The notes under the pieces are model-generated. The model was given only the letters and a program-made list of their open reading frames with translations, was not told where the DNA came from and did no database searches. The translations under genes and the position numbers were made by a program. Of a DNA stretch of 7,200 nucleotides, positions 1-6,374 are shown piece after piece. The first letter of the stretch is position 1. Each line of letters starts with the position of its first letter. Source of the stretch: Solobacterium sp. (GTDB lineage: Bacteria > Bacillota_I > Bacilli_A > Erysipelotrichales > Erysipelotrichaceae); NCBI GenBank assembly GCA_017514645.1, contig JAFWJP010000058.1, positions 1 to 7,200 on the forward strand, given 5' to 3'.

Positions 1-2551
1 CCTGCAGATTCAGAAGAGATACGCTGCATATCCCCTGTTCTGCTGACGAACCGCTATATCCGGCATATCCGCGTTCCAGAAGCCCGTCACACAGAAAATA
101 GAAACTGCCCGGCTGACGAAGACGGGACGCACATGGATCATGAAGAACTTCTGATGAATCCTGTTTATCCTGCACCCTGAGACATAGCTTGAAGCGGCTG
201 TTCGACCAGATCTGTTCATCAACAATCCCAGCCGGTTTCTGGGTAGCCAGGATCAGATGGATTCCCAGGCTGCGTCCGACACGGGCCAGCGTAATCAGGT
301 CTTTCATGAAACCAGGATAGTTCTTCTTCAGTTCGGCAAACTCATCAACAATGATGATCAGCTCCGGAAGATAAGGAATCCCGCAGTCACTCTGCCATTT
401 CTGCTGATAGGAATGAATATCTGTAATCGCTTCTTCAGTCATATCGGACATCTGTACAAACAAGGATTCTCTTCTTCGGCATTCGTTCTGGAAGGATACA
501 AGTGCCCGGTCAACGATCAGATCATCAAGATCGGTCAGAATACCGCAGATATGCGGGAGCACAAGCCCGTTCGGCGTCAACGCGCTCACAGCACCACCGC
601 CCTTGAAATCGATCATTACAAACTGAAGTTCCCGCGGACTGTAGGATACCGCAAGAGACAGGATCAATGTAATCAGCAGTTCCGATTTCCCGCTCCCGGT
701 CATGCCTGCTATCAGGCCGTGCGGTCCGTTCCCGTGCTCATGAAGATTCAGGATCATCTCTCTGCCGTCATCACGGATACCGATCAGTGCAGAAATGGAA
801 TCCCTGACCATGTTGTTGTCCCAGCGGTGCTCAATGGCGAATTCCGATGCATGGGTCAAACCGTATAGTTCGAAGAATGATGGTCCTGATGACAGATAAC
901 GGAAACGTTCCGAATCTGACTGCTGAAGAGACAGTACCGACAGCATACTGCAGGCTTCCTCTTCCGTTATGCCATCGGCCTCATAAAACGAAAAAGAACC
1001 ATCGCTGTTGAGCATTCTGTCAGTGTAAAGGATGTGTTCACTGTCCGGAGGAATCATAGTACAGCCGCAATGTATGATACACCCCGGAAATCCGGTACGT
1101 ACTGTCAATTCATTTCCGATCACGAATAATACCTGTTCACATCCGTGTTCGTTCAGCTCATCAACGATCATATGCAGATCTGCTTCATCTGCCGCAAACA
1201 GACGGATTCCGCTTCCTGCTCTGCCGCAGTATACATGCGGTATTCTGCAGATCCAGCGGTGTTCATTGAACCACGATGATGGCGCCAGGAATACCGTCTT
1301 CAGCGCGTCAGGCGCATGAAGCAGACACAGCTGTGACAGGATCCACCAGAAAACAGTTTCTTCCTGTACGGTGATATTCCGGCATTCTTTCAGAGACAGG
1401 AATCCGACAGTAGACATGGTGTCACTATGCAGCAAGGTGTTCAGCGGAAGATACAGAGGATCTTCCCTGTCCAGATGAAACCGCATATCGAAATTGATAT
1501 GCAGTCTGTATTCACCCTCTCCGTACCTGACGCAAAGGAAGTCATCATGGAAAGGCATCCTCAGGATCTGTTTTGTCCTGATCTGCAATGGTTCGGGAAA
1601 GCATTCCCTGATCCTCTGATCATACATTTTCTTGAAACACTCGATTTCTTCCGTACGGTGTTCCAGATATTTCCTGTAGGAATTGTCCCTGGATGTCCGC
1701 CTTCGTTGATTCGTGATTGCGTCATAGATCCGCTGGGCAGGAGTCCAGATCAATGTACTGATTACCATGACGCCCGGCAGCATTACCATCGGCAGCAGAT
1801 CCATTACGCTTCGTCCGTTCAGCCATCCCCTGTAGACAGAGATGAGACCGGCACATAATGCCGCTGATGACATTGTCAATGCCGGTCCCATCGTGAAAAG
1901 CAGCGGATTCCGGCGATACTCCTGTACCTTTTCCGGTTCTTCCAGCACGACTGTAAATTCATCAGACAGATTCACGGAACGGAAACCGGAGTCATATACC
2001 GGACACTGCTGTGCCGGGAGCGGCGCTGTACGGATCTCTCTGGAATAGGCAGGCAGCGAAACATAGATATTCGCCGGTGCATTGATCATCAGGAACAGCG
2101 GATGATACACAAGGCATAGATTGACCGTACGGAATCTGTCACCGATGTTCAGTACTGTTGTATTCCCTTCTGCATCTGTGATCTCTGCTGTCCTTTCTTT
2201 GAAGTATATGGTACAGGATGCGGCATTTCTGTCCTGCACATAAACATCACAGTCGATCCTGTTTCCGATTTCCACGCTGCCTTCCGGTACATATTTATGG
2301 AATGAACCATACCCCTCTGAATAACGGGATACATCCAGATGGACAACGTTCTGTCCGTGATTCTCTCTTAAGATGACCGACTGTCCGTGTTCGATCATCA
2401 CGGGTGATTCTGCCCGGATATCATACGGTACCCTGAGAAGCCATTTTCCTTGATGACGGAAGAAGATCAGCTGCCTGCCCATCGCCTCAGCATAGGTCTT
2501 TCTGCCTGTGAGGAACACCACACGGTCTTCTTCCCGGATATGTATCATCAT
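1..2551 (-). CDS. essC: Type VII secretion FtsK/SpoIIIE ATPase EssC, partial (C-terminus beyond window)
   Basis: This is the membrane-bound motor of type VIIb secretion, which uses ATP to recognise and export WXG100 proteins. The frame is open without interruption for 850 codons and leaves the window at base 1. Residues about 1-160 resemble the paired FHA-like region of EssC/YukB (IGNRIDCDVYV near 95-105). Two hydrophobic helices follow at about 217-240 and 249-270. Residues about 280-590 match the poorly conserved linker/degenerate ATPase region. The first true ATPase domain has Walker A GMTGSGKS at 616-623 (K622), Walker B IIIVDEFAEL with D736 and E737, and the diagnostic ATQKPAG at about 769-775 followed by DEQIWSNSRFKL. 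EssC proteins usually run to roughly 1300-1500 residues, so the later ATPase domains should lie to the left. The start ATG at 2551 overlaps the upstream lipoprotein stop by four bases (ATGA). A second in-frame ATG follows immediately, so the exact start could be one codon later. The family call is very secure. Confidence 0.96.
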   Translation of the reverse strand, partial: MMIHIREEDRVVFLTGRKTYAEAMGRQLIFFRHQGKWLLRVPYDIRAESPVMIEHGQSVILRENHGQNVVHLDVSRYSEGYGSFHKYVPEGSVEIGNRIDCDVYVQDRNAASCTIYFKERTAEITDAEGNTTVLNIGDRFRTVNLCLVYHPLFLMINAPANIYVSLPAYSREIRTAPLPAQQCPVYDSGFRSVNLSDEFTVVLEEPEKVQEYRRNPLLFTMGPALTMSSAALCAGLISVYRGWLNGRSVMDLLPMVMLPGVMVISTLIWTPAQRIYDAITNQRRRTSRDNSYRKYLEHRTEEIECFKKMYDQRIRECFPEPLQIRTKQILRMPFHDDFLCVRYGEGEYRLHINFDMRFHLDREDPLYLPLNTLLHSDTMSTVGFLSLKECRNITVQEETVFWWILSQLCLLHAPDALKTVFLAPSSWFNEHRWICRIPHVYCGRAGSGIRLFAADEADLHMIVDELNEHGCEQVLFVIGNELTVRTGFPGCIIHCGCTMIPPDSEHILYTDRMLNSDGSFSFYEADGITEEEACSMLSVLSLQQSDSERFRYLSSGPSFFELYGLTHASEFAIEHRWDNNMVRDSISALIGIRDDGREMILNLHEHGNGPHGLIAGMTGSGKSELLITLILSLAVSYSPRELQFVMIDFKGGGAVSALTPNGLVLPHICGILTDLDDLIVDRALVSFQNECRRRESLFVQMSDMTEEAITDIHSYQQKWQSDCGIPYLPELIIIVDEFAELKKNYPGFMKDLITLARVGRSLGIHLILATQKPAGIVDEQIWSNSRFKLCLRVQDKQDSSEVLHDPCASRLRQPGSFYFLCDGLLERGYAGYSGSSAEQGICSVSLLNLQ

Positions 2552-4632
2552 AGTGGTTTGCTGCGGACGAGAACGCTGCATGATACAGTAAACTGTCCGT
2601 CAGCTGTGCGTACGGTGATCTTTGTACTGCCCGGACGATTGGCATGTACCTGCAGACCCTGCACTTCTGCGATCGATGTATCATCTGATACTGCCGTAAG
2701 ATCCTGGATGGAATACCCTTCCGGCACACTGCTGACCGGGATCTCCATTGTTTCACCAGGGTCCATGATCAGACTGTATGAACTGATCCGTATTCTGTCC
2801 GCCTTCGGGACTTCACTCTTCCTCAGCGTTTCATAGTCACTGCGCGTACAAGTCCTGACAAACATTCCGTTCTCCATATGGTGCATGCCTGCCGGCAGAA
2901 TACTGTTTTTCTCCGGATCCAGAACCTCTTTTGAACAGGAAAGCCCCAGTTTCCCGCACAGTGAAGAAGATGAGTTGACATCCAGGGACAGGAGCCATCC
3001 CGCATTCAGATCCGCACATACAAGAAATGCCGGCGATGTATTGTCATCAAGCAGATCATACGGTACATCCGTTTCCTGTACTGCAGTATGCCTGCTGCCG
3101 CGGTAGAGATGCAGTGGCGGCCGGACTTCCGCCCGGATGCCGCCAAGCATACCGATATCTGCCAATGTAAGCCCACCGGCGTTCAGTCCGAAGAACAGAT
3201 CCGCTGTTGTTTCTGCAGAAGCAGTCAGCGTTTCCTTATGCGAATTATCGCAGTCGTGGATCATCCGCAGTTTACCGTTTCTGATTTCCATGCCGGCAGA
3301 CAATTGCTGTCTGCACGTGAATTCTGCTTTTCCTTCAGCTGAGATACTGAGTTCCAGCCGGATGATCAGGGAAAGCAGAGGCTGCTCCGGAAGCGGTACA
3401 CGAAGCGTACACAGCGGTATAACAAGGTCAACAGTATCATTGTCTTCACGGAATGCCCTGCGCACACTGTTCAGCAGATCATACGGATCGATCTGACTGA
3501 GATCACCACTGATCCTTCTGGAAGATGATCCGGTAATTCCCGTTTCTTCGGTCATTAAGCAGTCAACACGGAAATATCCGTTTTCCACAGTACCATGACC
3601 GAACTGCCATTCATATACCGGCCTGACATTCGACAGTCGGAACGCAGAATGAAATTTCAGCCCGTTCGGAAGGTTTCTGGATACCTGTGCCGAGATACCG
3701 GACGAAGATACACCCCAGCTGATCTCGTAGCCGTTGAAGGTATAGGAACGGCTGAGATGCGGGTGATAGTACAGCGCCGCAAGGTACATCCTGCTGTTCT
3801 CTGTATAGGAGCTTTTTACGTTGTCTCCGGTGAATTCATCCAGAATCTCGGCTGACTCAAAGTCAACTGTACCCGATCCTTGAATATGCATGCTGCCGAA
3901 TACATCCTCAGGACCTGCTGGTTCTGTATGAACAAAGGTTTCCTCGTCATGTTCCTCAGTATCGGTTACTCGGTACCATTGACCTGTATCCCTCTCCTGT
4001 ATATACGTCCCTTCCCTGATTCCGGCAGAAGCATGATAGACAGCATATCCCTTTGCAGGATCGCCGCTGATCGGTTCTTCAGTACAGAACTCAGTGAGTT
4101 CATCCACAGTCACAGGTTCGGGAATCCTGCAGTTGATATAGGAAATGACCTGATCCAGTTTTTTCATTGCTTCATCCCGGTCAAGGAGTTCCTTTGGATG
4201 AAAACAGTTTCTGCTGTCGGTACGGAATAATCCAAGGGACACGGCGCTTTCGATCTGGACGCGGTAAGGACTATCTCCGATGTCATGGATCACAGTACCG
4301 GAAGATGCCGGCTGTGTACCGGCCAGATTGATCAGTGTATAGGCTGCGAACTCCTTTGAAAGCGGAGACTGCGGATCCAGAGGATGCTGCGTATCAACGA
4401 TTCCCCAGCCGGCCGCATCCTGAATTGTCTGATAGTAGAGAGAAGATTCACTGATATCAATAAAATACGGCGGTGATTGATCCTGAGGAATACCGGAGCG
4501 CTCATTGATCTCATGAAGCCATTCTCCGGTACTGATTGTTCTGACAGGTGTTCTGCGGCATCCTGCCGCAATCAGCAGAACACCGCAGAAAACCGCTTTC
4601 AGAATCCGATCAGTTCTGCATGCCGGACGCAT
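2548..4632 (-). CDS. SLH and Big_2 (Ig-like) domain lipoprotein in a type VII secretion operon
   Basis: I do not recognise this 694-residue protein as a named family, but its architecture is readable. An N-terminal signal (RTDRILK, then a hydrophobic stretch at about 11-24) ends in a lipobox AAGC, predicting lipidation at C25. Two S-layer-homology-like repeats follow at about 56-104 (FIDI, AAGWGIVD, then SPLSKEFAAY) and 115-167 (AVSLGLF, then LLDRDEAM). SLH repeats typically bind cell-wall-linked polymers. Residues about 200-605 look beta-rich and contain many cysteines; I can assign no domain there. The C-terminus, about 611-688, fits a Big_2 Ig-like domain (MDPGETMEIPVSS, SDDTSIAEV, ANRPGSTKITV). 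The product should sit outside the membrane facing the wall. The start overlaps the preceding WXG100 gene by 23 bases with no clear Shine-Dalgarno sequence, and the end overlaps essC by 4 bases, so translation is probably coupled. A role as an envelope accessory of the secretion machine is inferred from position only. Confidence 0.85.
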   Translation of the reverse strand: MRPACRTDRILKAVFCGVLLIAAGCRRTPVRTISTGEWLHEINERSGIPQDQSPPYFIDISESSLYYQTIQDAAGWGIVDTQHPLDPQSPLSKEFAAYTLINLAGTQPASSGTVIHDIGDSPYRVQIESAVSLGLFRTDSRNCFHPKELLDRDEAMKKLDQVISYINCRIPEPVTVDELTEFCTEEPISGDPAKGYAVYHASAGIREGTYIQERDTGQWYRVTDTEEHDEETFVHTEPAGPEDVFGSMHIQGSGTVDFESAEILDEFTGDNVKSSYTENSRMYLAALYYHPHLSRSYTFNGYEISWGVSSSGISAQVSRNLPNGLKFHSAFRLSNVRPVYEWQFGHGTVENGYFRVDCLMTEETGITGSSSRRISGDLSQIDPYDLLNSVRRAFREDNDTVDLVIPLCTLRVPLPEQPLLSLIIRLELSISAEGKAEFTCRQQLSAGMEIRNGKLRMIHDCDNSHKETLTASAETTADLFFGLNAGGLTLADIGMLGGIRAEVRPPLHLYRGSRHTAVQETDVPYDLLDDNTSPAFLVCADLNAGWLLSLDVNSSSSLCGKLGLSCSKEVLDPEKNSILPAGMHHMENGMFVRTCTRSDYETLRKSEVPKADRIRISSYSLIMDPGETMEIPVSSVPEGYSIQDLTAVSDDTSIAEVQGLQVHANRPGSTKITVRTADGQFTVSCSVLVRSKPL

Positions 4633-4909
4633 TTGCGTTCAGCGTCGTTTCCAGCGTATCGTAATCCGTCACGGTACGGTCCAGGAAACGGGCATAGCTT
4701 TCAATATCCTCTTTCTGCGTTTCGAAGCGCAGTGCGAACTGATTGAACCGGGTGCGGATCGTCTCCCCGCTTTCCGAAAGCCAGGACAGATCCGTTTCGT
4801 TCATCAATCGTTTGATCTGCGCGAGGGATTCCTGCATTGATTGATTCAGAGTACGAAGTACTGCTGCTGTTTCACTGACCTGTTCCAAAGAAATATTAAG
4901 CTGGTCCAT
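4610..4909 (-). CDS. WXG100-family protein, second of pair (degenerate WXG, intact YxxxE)
   Basis: This is a 99-residue helical protein of WXG100 size and likely a secreted substrate or substrate partner of EssC. The centre has W43-L44-S45 followed by ESGE, in place of a strict W-x-G, at the turn between two predicted amphipathic helices. The C-terminal helix carries Y83-D-T-L-E87, a good YxxxD/E export motif. There is no signal peptide. The frame is open upstream to an ATG at 5014, but that start lies deep inside the preceding gene. The ATG at 4909 has a strong GGAGG Shine-Dalgarno sequence and gives exactly the length of its neighbour, so I chose it. It begins 8 bases after the first WXG100 stop and overlaps the lipoprotein start. 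It was probably derived from the same ancestor as the upstream gene, although overall identity is low by eye. The family assignment rests on length, W43, Y83/E87 and context. Confidence 0.88.
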   Translation of the reverse strand: MDQLNISLEQVSETAAVLRTLNQSMQESLAQIKRLMNETDLSWLSESGETIRTRFNQFALRFETQKEDIESYARFLDRTVTDYDTLETTLNANASGMQN

Positions 4910-4910
4910 G

Positions 4911-4917
4911 ATCCTCC
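4911..4917 (-). promoter_or_regulatory. Shine-Dalgarno that fixes the start of the second WXG100 gene
   Basis: The minus strand reads GGAGGAT directly after the TAA stop of the first WXG100 gene, and the ATG at 4909 follows about four to five bases after the GGAGG core. Together with the stop's final bases it forms AAGGAGG. This supports the 99-residue product over a longer 134-residue reading from 5014, and it fits coupled translation of the two WXG100 proteins in similar amounts. Confidence 0.8.
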
Positions 4918-5217
4918 TTATCCGCCGATATGTCCGGCCTGTGCTGCGATGGTATCCTGTGTACGTCTGTATGCACCGGCAGAATTCCGGAGGAATTCGG
5001 AATACTGGGTACATAACGCTGAAATCTGGTGGAAGTCGCTCTCAAAGGAATGGATCCTGTTTGTGAACGCTTCATTATCCTTTCCGGTCCAGCCGGCTTT
5101 CATTGCATCAACAGCTTCAAACAACTGTCCGTACAATCGCCTGTAGTTATCGTTTTCACTGTCGATCCTTGATGCTGTCTGCTCCAGTCTGCCTGGTTCA
5201 ACATTGATGATTCTCAT
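4918..5217 (-). CDS. WXG100-family type VII secretion protein, first of pair (intact WTG, degenerate YxxxD/E)
   Basis: This 99-residue protein has the classic ESAT-6/WXG100 layout: a helix at about 8-40, the turn motif W43-T44-G45 and a second helix at about 47-93, with no signal peptide. Such proteins fold as helical hairpins, dimerise and are exported by EssC-type ATPases. The start IINVEPGRLEQTA is typical of Bacillota members. The C-terminal motif is incomplete: Y83-R-R-T-Q87 has glutamine where YxxxD/E expects an acid, with D88 one residue later. A Shine-Dalgarno sequence AAAGGAG lies 10 bases upstream. It is the first gene of the operon, after the terminator of the regulator gene, and its stop is followed at once by the ribosome binding site of the second WXG100 gene. 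The two proteins match in length and in the positions of W43 and Y83, which suggests a heterodimer; a homodimer is the alternative. Confidence 0.94.
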   Translation of the reverse strand: MRIINVEPGRLEQTASRIDSENDNYRRLYGQLFEAVDAMKAGWTGKDNEAFTNRIHSFESDFHQISALCTQYSEFLRNSAGAYRRTQDTIAAQAGHIGG

Positions 5218-5227
5218 GTTCTATCAA

Positions 5228-5250
5228 CTCCTTTCACTCACGTTATACGT
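5228..5250 (-). promoter_or_regulatory. Ribosome binding site and tentative -10 element of the type VII operon
   Basis: The 92-base gap between the regulator stop and the first WXG100 start holds the regulator's terminator and then this short leader. The minus strand shows AAAGGAG at 5228-5234, which is a clear ribosome binding site. TATAAC at 5242-5247 is a possible -10 box. No convincing -35 hexamer is visible at the expected distance (CGTGGA is the best I see), so the promoter is tentative. The terminator upstream means the operon needs a promoter here or relies on read-through. Confidence 0.4.
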
Positions 5251-5270
5251 AGGAAAAGAGCTGTTCCACG

Positions 5271-5296
5271 AAAAAAGGCATGAATCTTCATGCCTT
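5271..5296 (-). terminator. Rho-independent terminator after the Crp/Fnr gene
   Basis: The minus strand has AAGGCATGAA, a short loop centred on GA, then the perfect complement TTCATGCCTT running into a run of six T. A 9-10 bp stem plus T tract is a textbook intrinsic terminator. It begins 13 bases after the regulator stop codon. The plus strand lacks a T tract after the hairpin, so it acts on minus-strand transcripts. It separates the trxA-regulator block from the type VII secretion operon. Confidence 0.92.
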
Positions 5297-5309
5297 GTTG
5301 TGTGTTTGA

Positions 5310-5975
5310 TCAACCGAGCAGCGCTTCCAGTGCATCGATATCCAGCAGACGGATTGTTCCCCGTCTGGTTTCAATCAGACCGTCTTTTTCCATTCTTCCC
5401 AGAACACGGGAAGTTACTTCCCGTGCCGAACTGATACTCCTGGCAATCCGGTCCTGGGTTGCAGCGATTTCCGGATTGTCTGTACGTGAATATTCATCCA
5501 GAAGGAACACAGCGACTCTCTGATCCATTCTCAGGAACAGGATCTGCTGCATGGTCCACATTGCATCCGAAAAACGGAGTGCACTGAGTTCCATCAAATC
5601 ACTGTGTACATAGATATTGGAATGGTCAAGGATACCCACGACCGGTGCGGGAATCACCAGCACATCCGTATCTGTGTCCGCGATCATCATCGTATCAAAG
5701 GTGATCTGATTGATCACACATGACGCAGAAAGTACATCCCTGTCACCTTCCTGCAGCGTATAGATCGTGATCTCACGACCTTCGGCTGACTGCATCGTCA
5801 CACGTACACTGCCGCTCTGCAGCTGTATGAGGCCGAGACATTCCGAAAGATGCGAATGCAGAACATCACCCTTGCGGTAATGCCTGACATTGACCGAATT
5901 TCCGATAAGTCTCTTCTCTTCATTGTTCAGATTACCGTAGAACGGCATCTGCTCCACTGCAGCCTGCAGATCCAT
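5310..5975 (-). CDS. Crp/Fnr-family transcriptional regulator
   Basis: A 221-residue cytoplasmic DNA-binding regulator. The N-terminal beta-roll sensor domain spans about 12-123 (KGDVLHS, LIQLQSGSVRVTM, GREITIYTLQEGD). A long dimerisation helix (MWTMQQILFLRMDQRVAVFLLDE) leads to a winged helix at about 165-219, whose recognition helix includes SSAREVTSRVLGRMEKDG at about 182-199. The sensor holds DVLSASC (D80 to C86). From memory, related Bacillota regulators often read CxLSASC, so a cysteine appears to be replaced by aspartate here; the ligand is unknown. I see no iron-sulphur cysteine cluster like that of FNR. The ATG at 5975 has a weak AGAAG nine bases upstream. A TTG at 5981, abutting the trxA stop, is an alternative start adding two residues. 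It is probably co-transcribed with trxA and ends at a strong terminator. The signal and regulon are not evident from the sequence. Confidence 0.93.
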   Translation of the reverse strand: MDLQAAVEQMPFYGNLNNEEKRLIGNSVNVRHYRKGDVLHSHLSECLGLIQLQSGSVRVTMQSAEGREITIYTLQEGDRDVLSASCVINQITFDTMMIADTDTDVLVIPAPVVGILDHSNIYVHSDLMELSALRFSDAMWTMQQILFLRMDQRVAVFLLDEYSRTDNPEIAATQDRIARSISSAREVTSRVLGRMEKDGLIETRRGTIRLLDIDALEALLG

Positions 5976-5981
5976 AATCAA

Positions 5982-6296
5982 TTACTTCTGAAGCAGTTTG
6001 ATCAGATTGTCTTTCGGCTGTACACCGACAGTTCCTGCCTTGGCTTCGCCGTCCTTGAAGACAATGAAGCTGGGAATGGACATGATCCCGAACTGTGCAG
6101 CAAGTTCCTGCTCTTCATCAACATTGACCTTGCCTACCTTGTAGACACCTTCGTTCTCTTCCGCAATCTGCGCAACGACCGGTGCCATCATCTTGCAGGG
6201 ACCGCACCATACAGCCCAGAAATCGATCAGAACCGGAATATCACTCTTCAGTACTTCCTGTTCGAAATTTTCCTTTGTGATTGTAATTTCAGCCAT
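5982..6296 (-). CDS. trxA: Thioredoxin
   Basis: This 104-residue protein is a full-length cytosolic thioredoxin, which reduces disulphides in proteins and is recycled by thioredoxin reductase. The redox motif WCGPC has C31 and C34 within DFWAVWCGPCK, the buried acid is D25, and the cis-proline loop is SIPSF with P75. The KVNVDEEQELAAQFGI segment and a glycine-containing C-terminal strand complete the fold. There is no signal peptide, so it is not an exported variant. The start has an excellent AGGAGG eight bases upstream. A 73-base gap separates it from rbfA and may hold its own promoter. The Crp/Fnr gene starts at or within a few bases of its stop codon, implying joint transcription and a possible redox link. 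Confidence 0.97.
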   Translation of the reverse strand: MAEITITKENFEQEVLKSDIPVLIDFWAVWCGPCKMMAPVVAQIAEENEGVYKVGKVNVDEEQELAAQFGIMSIPSFIVFKDGEAKAGTVGVQPKDNLIKLLQK

Positions 6297-6304
6297 GTTT
6301 CATA

Positions 6305-6310
6305 CCTCCT
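6305..6310 (-). promoter_or_regulatory. Strong Shine-Dalgarno of trxA
   Basis: AGGAGG on the minus strand lies eight bases before the thioredoxin ATG. It is one of the strongest ribosome binding sites in the window and confirms that start. A small GCATC/GATGC hairpin just upstream (6311-6323) has no T tract, so it is not a terminator. Confidence 0.85.
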
Positions 6311-6359
6311 GCATCATGGATGCGTACATGTATATCTTAATCTATCCAGGTGATATGTC

Positions 6360-6374
6360 TGTAACCTTGTCACA
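6360..6374. promoter_or_regulatory. Possible operator: inverted repeat TGTGAC-N3-GTTACA
   Basis: The minus strand reads TGTGACAAGGTTACA, an inverted repeat with 5 of 6 half-site positions matching. It overlaps the rbfA stop and lies at the upstream edge of the rbfA-trxA gap. It resembles Crp-type sites (TGTGA-N6-TCACA) but has a five-base spacer, which is wrong for that class. It could be an operator for trxA and its regulator or a chance match. I see no clear -35/-10 pair in this gap. Confidence 0.2.

Noticed and set aside
257..868. A 203-codon open frame on the plus strand
   Set aside because: It lies antisense to the conserved ATPase domain of essC, has no recognisable domain or ribosome binding site, and its composition looks like a reverse-frame shadow.
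1..2551. Possible frameshift or pseudogene in the left third, where only short frames are obvious at first
   Set aside because: Translating the minus strand from 2551 gives one unbroken EssC frame to the window edge; it simply has no stop inside the window.
3137..4230. Several plus-strand open frames of 86-119 codons opposite the lipoprotein gene
   Set aside because: The minus-strand frame has a signal peptide, SLH repeats and an Ig-like domain; the plus frames have no family features and overlap each other.
4910..5014. N-terminal extension of the second WXG100 protein starting at 5014
   Set aside because: It would read through the end of the first WXG100 gene in another frame. The ATG at 4909 has a strong ribosome binding site and gives the normal WXG100 length.
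5240..5250. ACGT-N3-ACGT repeat in the leader of the secretion operon as an operator
   Set aside because: ACGT is itself a palindrome, so the symmetry is trivial and does not extend outward.
5306..5313. TTGATCAA palindrome resembling an FNR box
   Set aside because: It lacks the four-base spacer of TTGAT-N4-ATCAA and lies across the regulator's own stop codon, not in a promoter.
6311..6323. GCATC-CAT-GATGC hairpin upstream of trxA as a terminator for rbfA
   Set aside because: The stem is only five pairs and no T tract follows on the minus strand.
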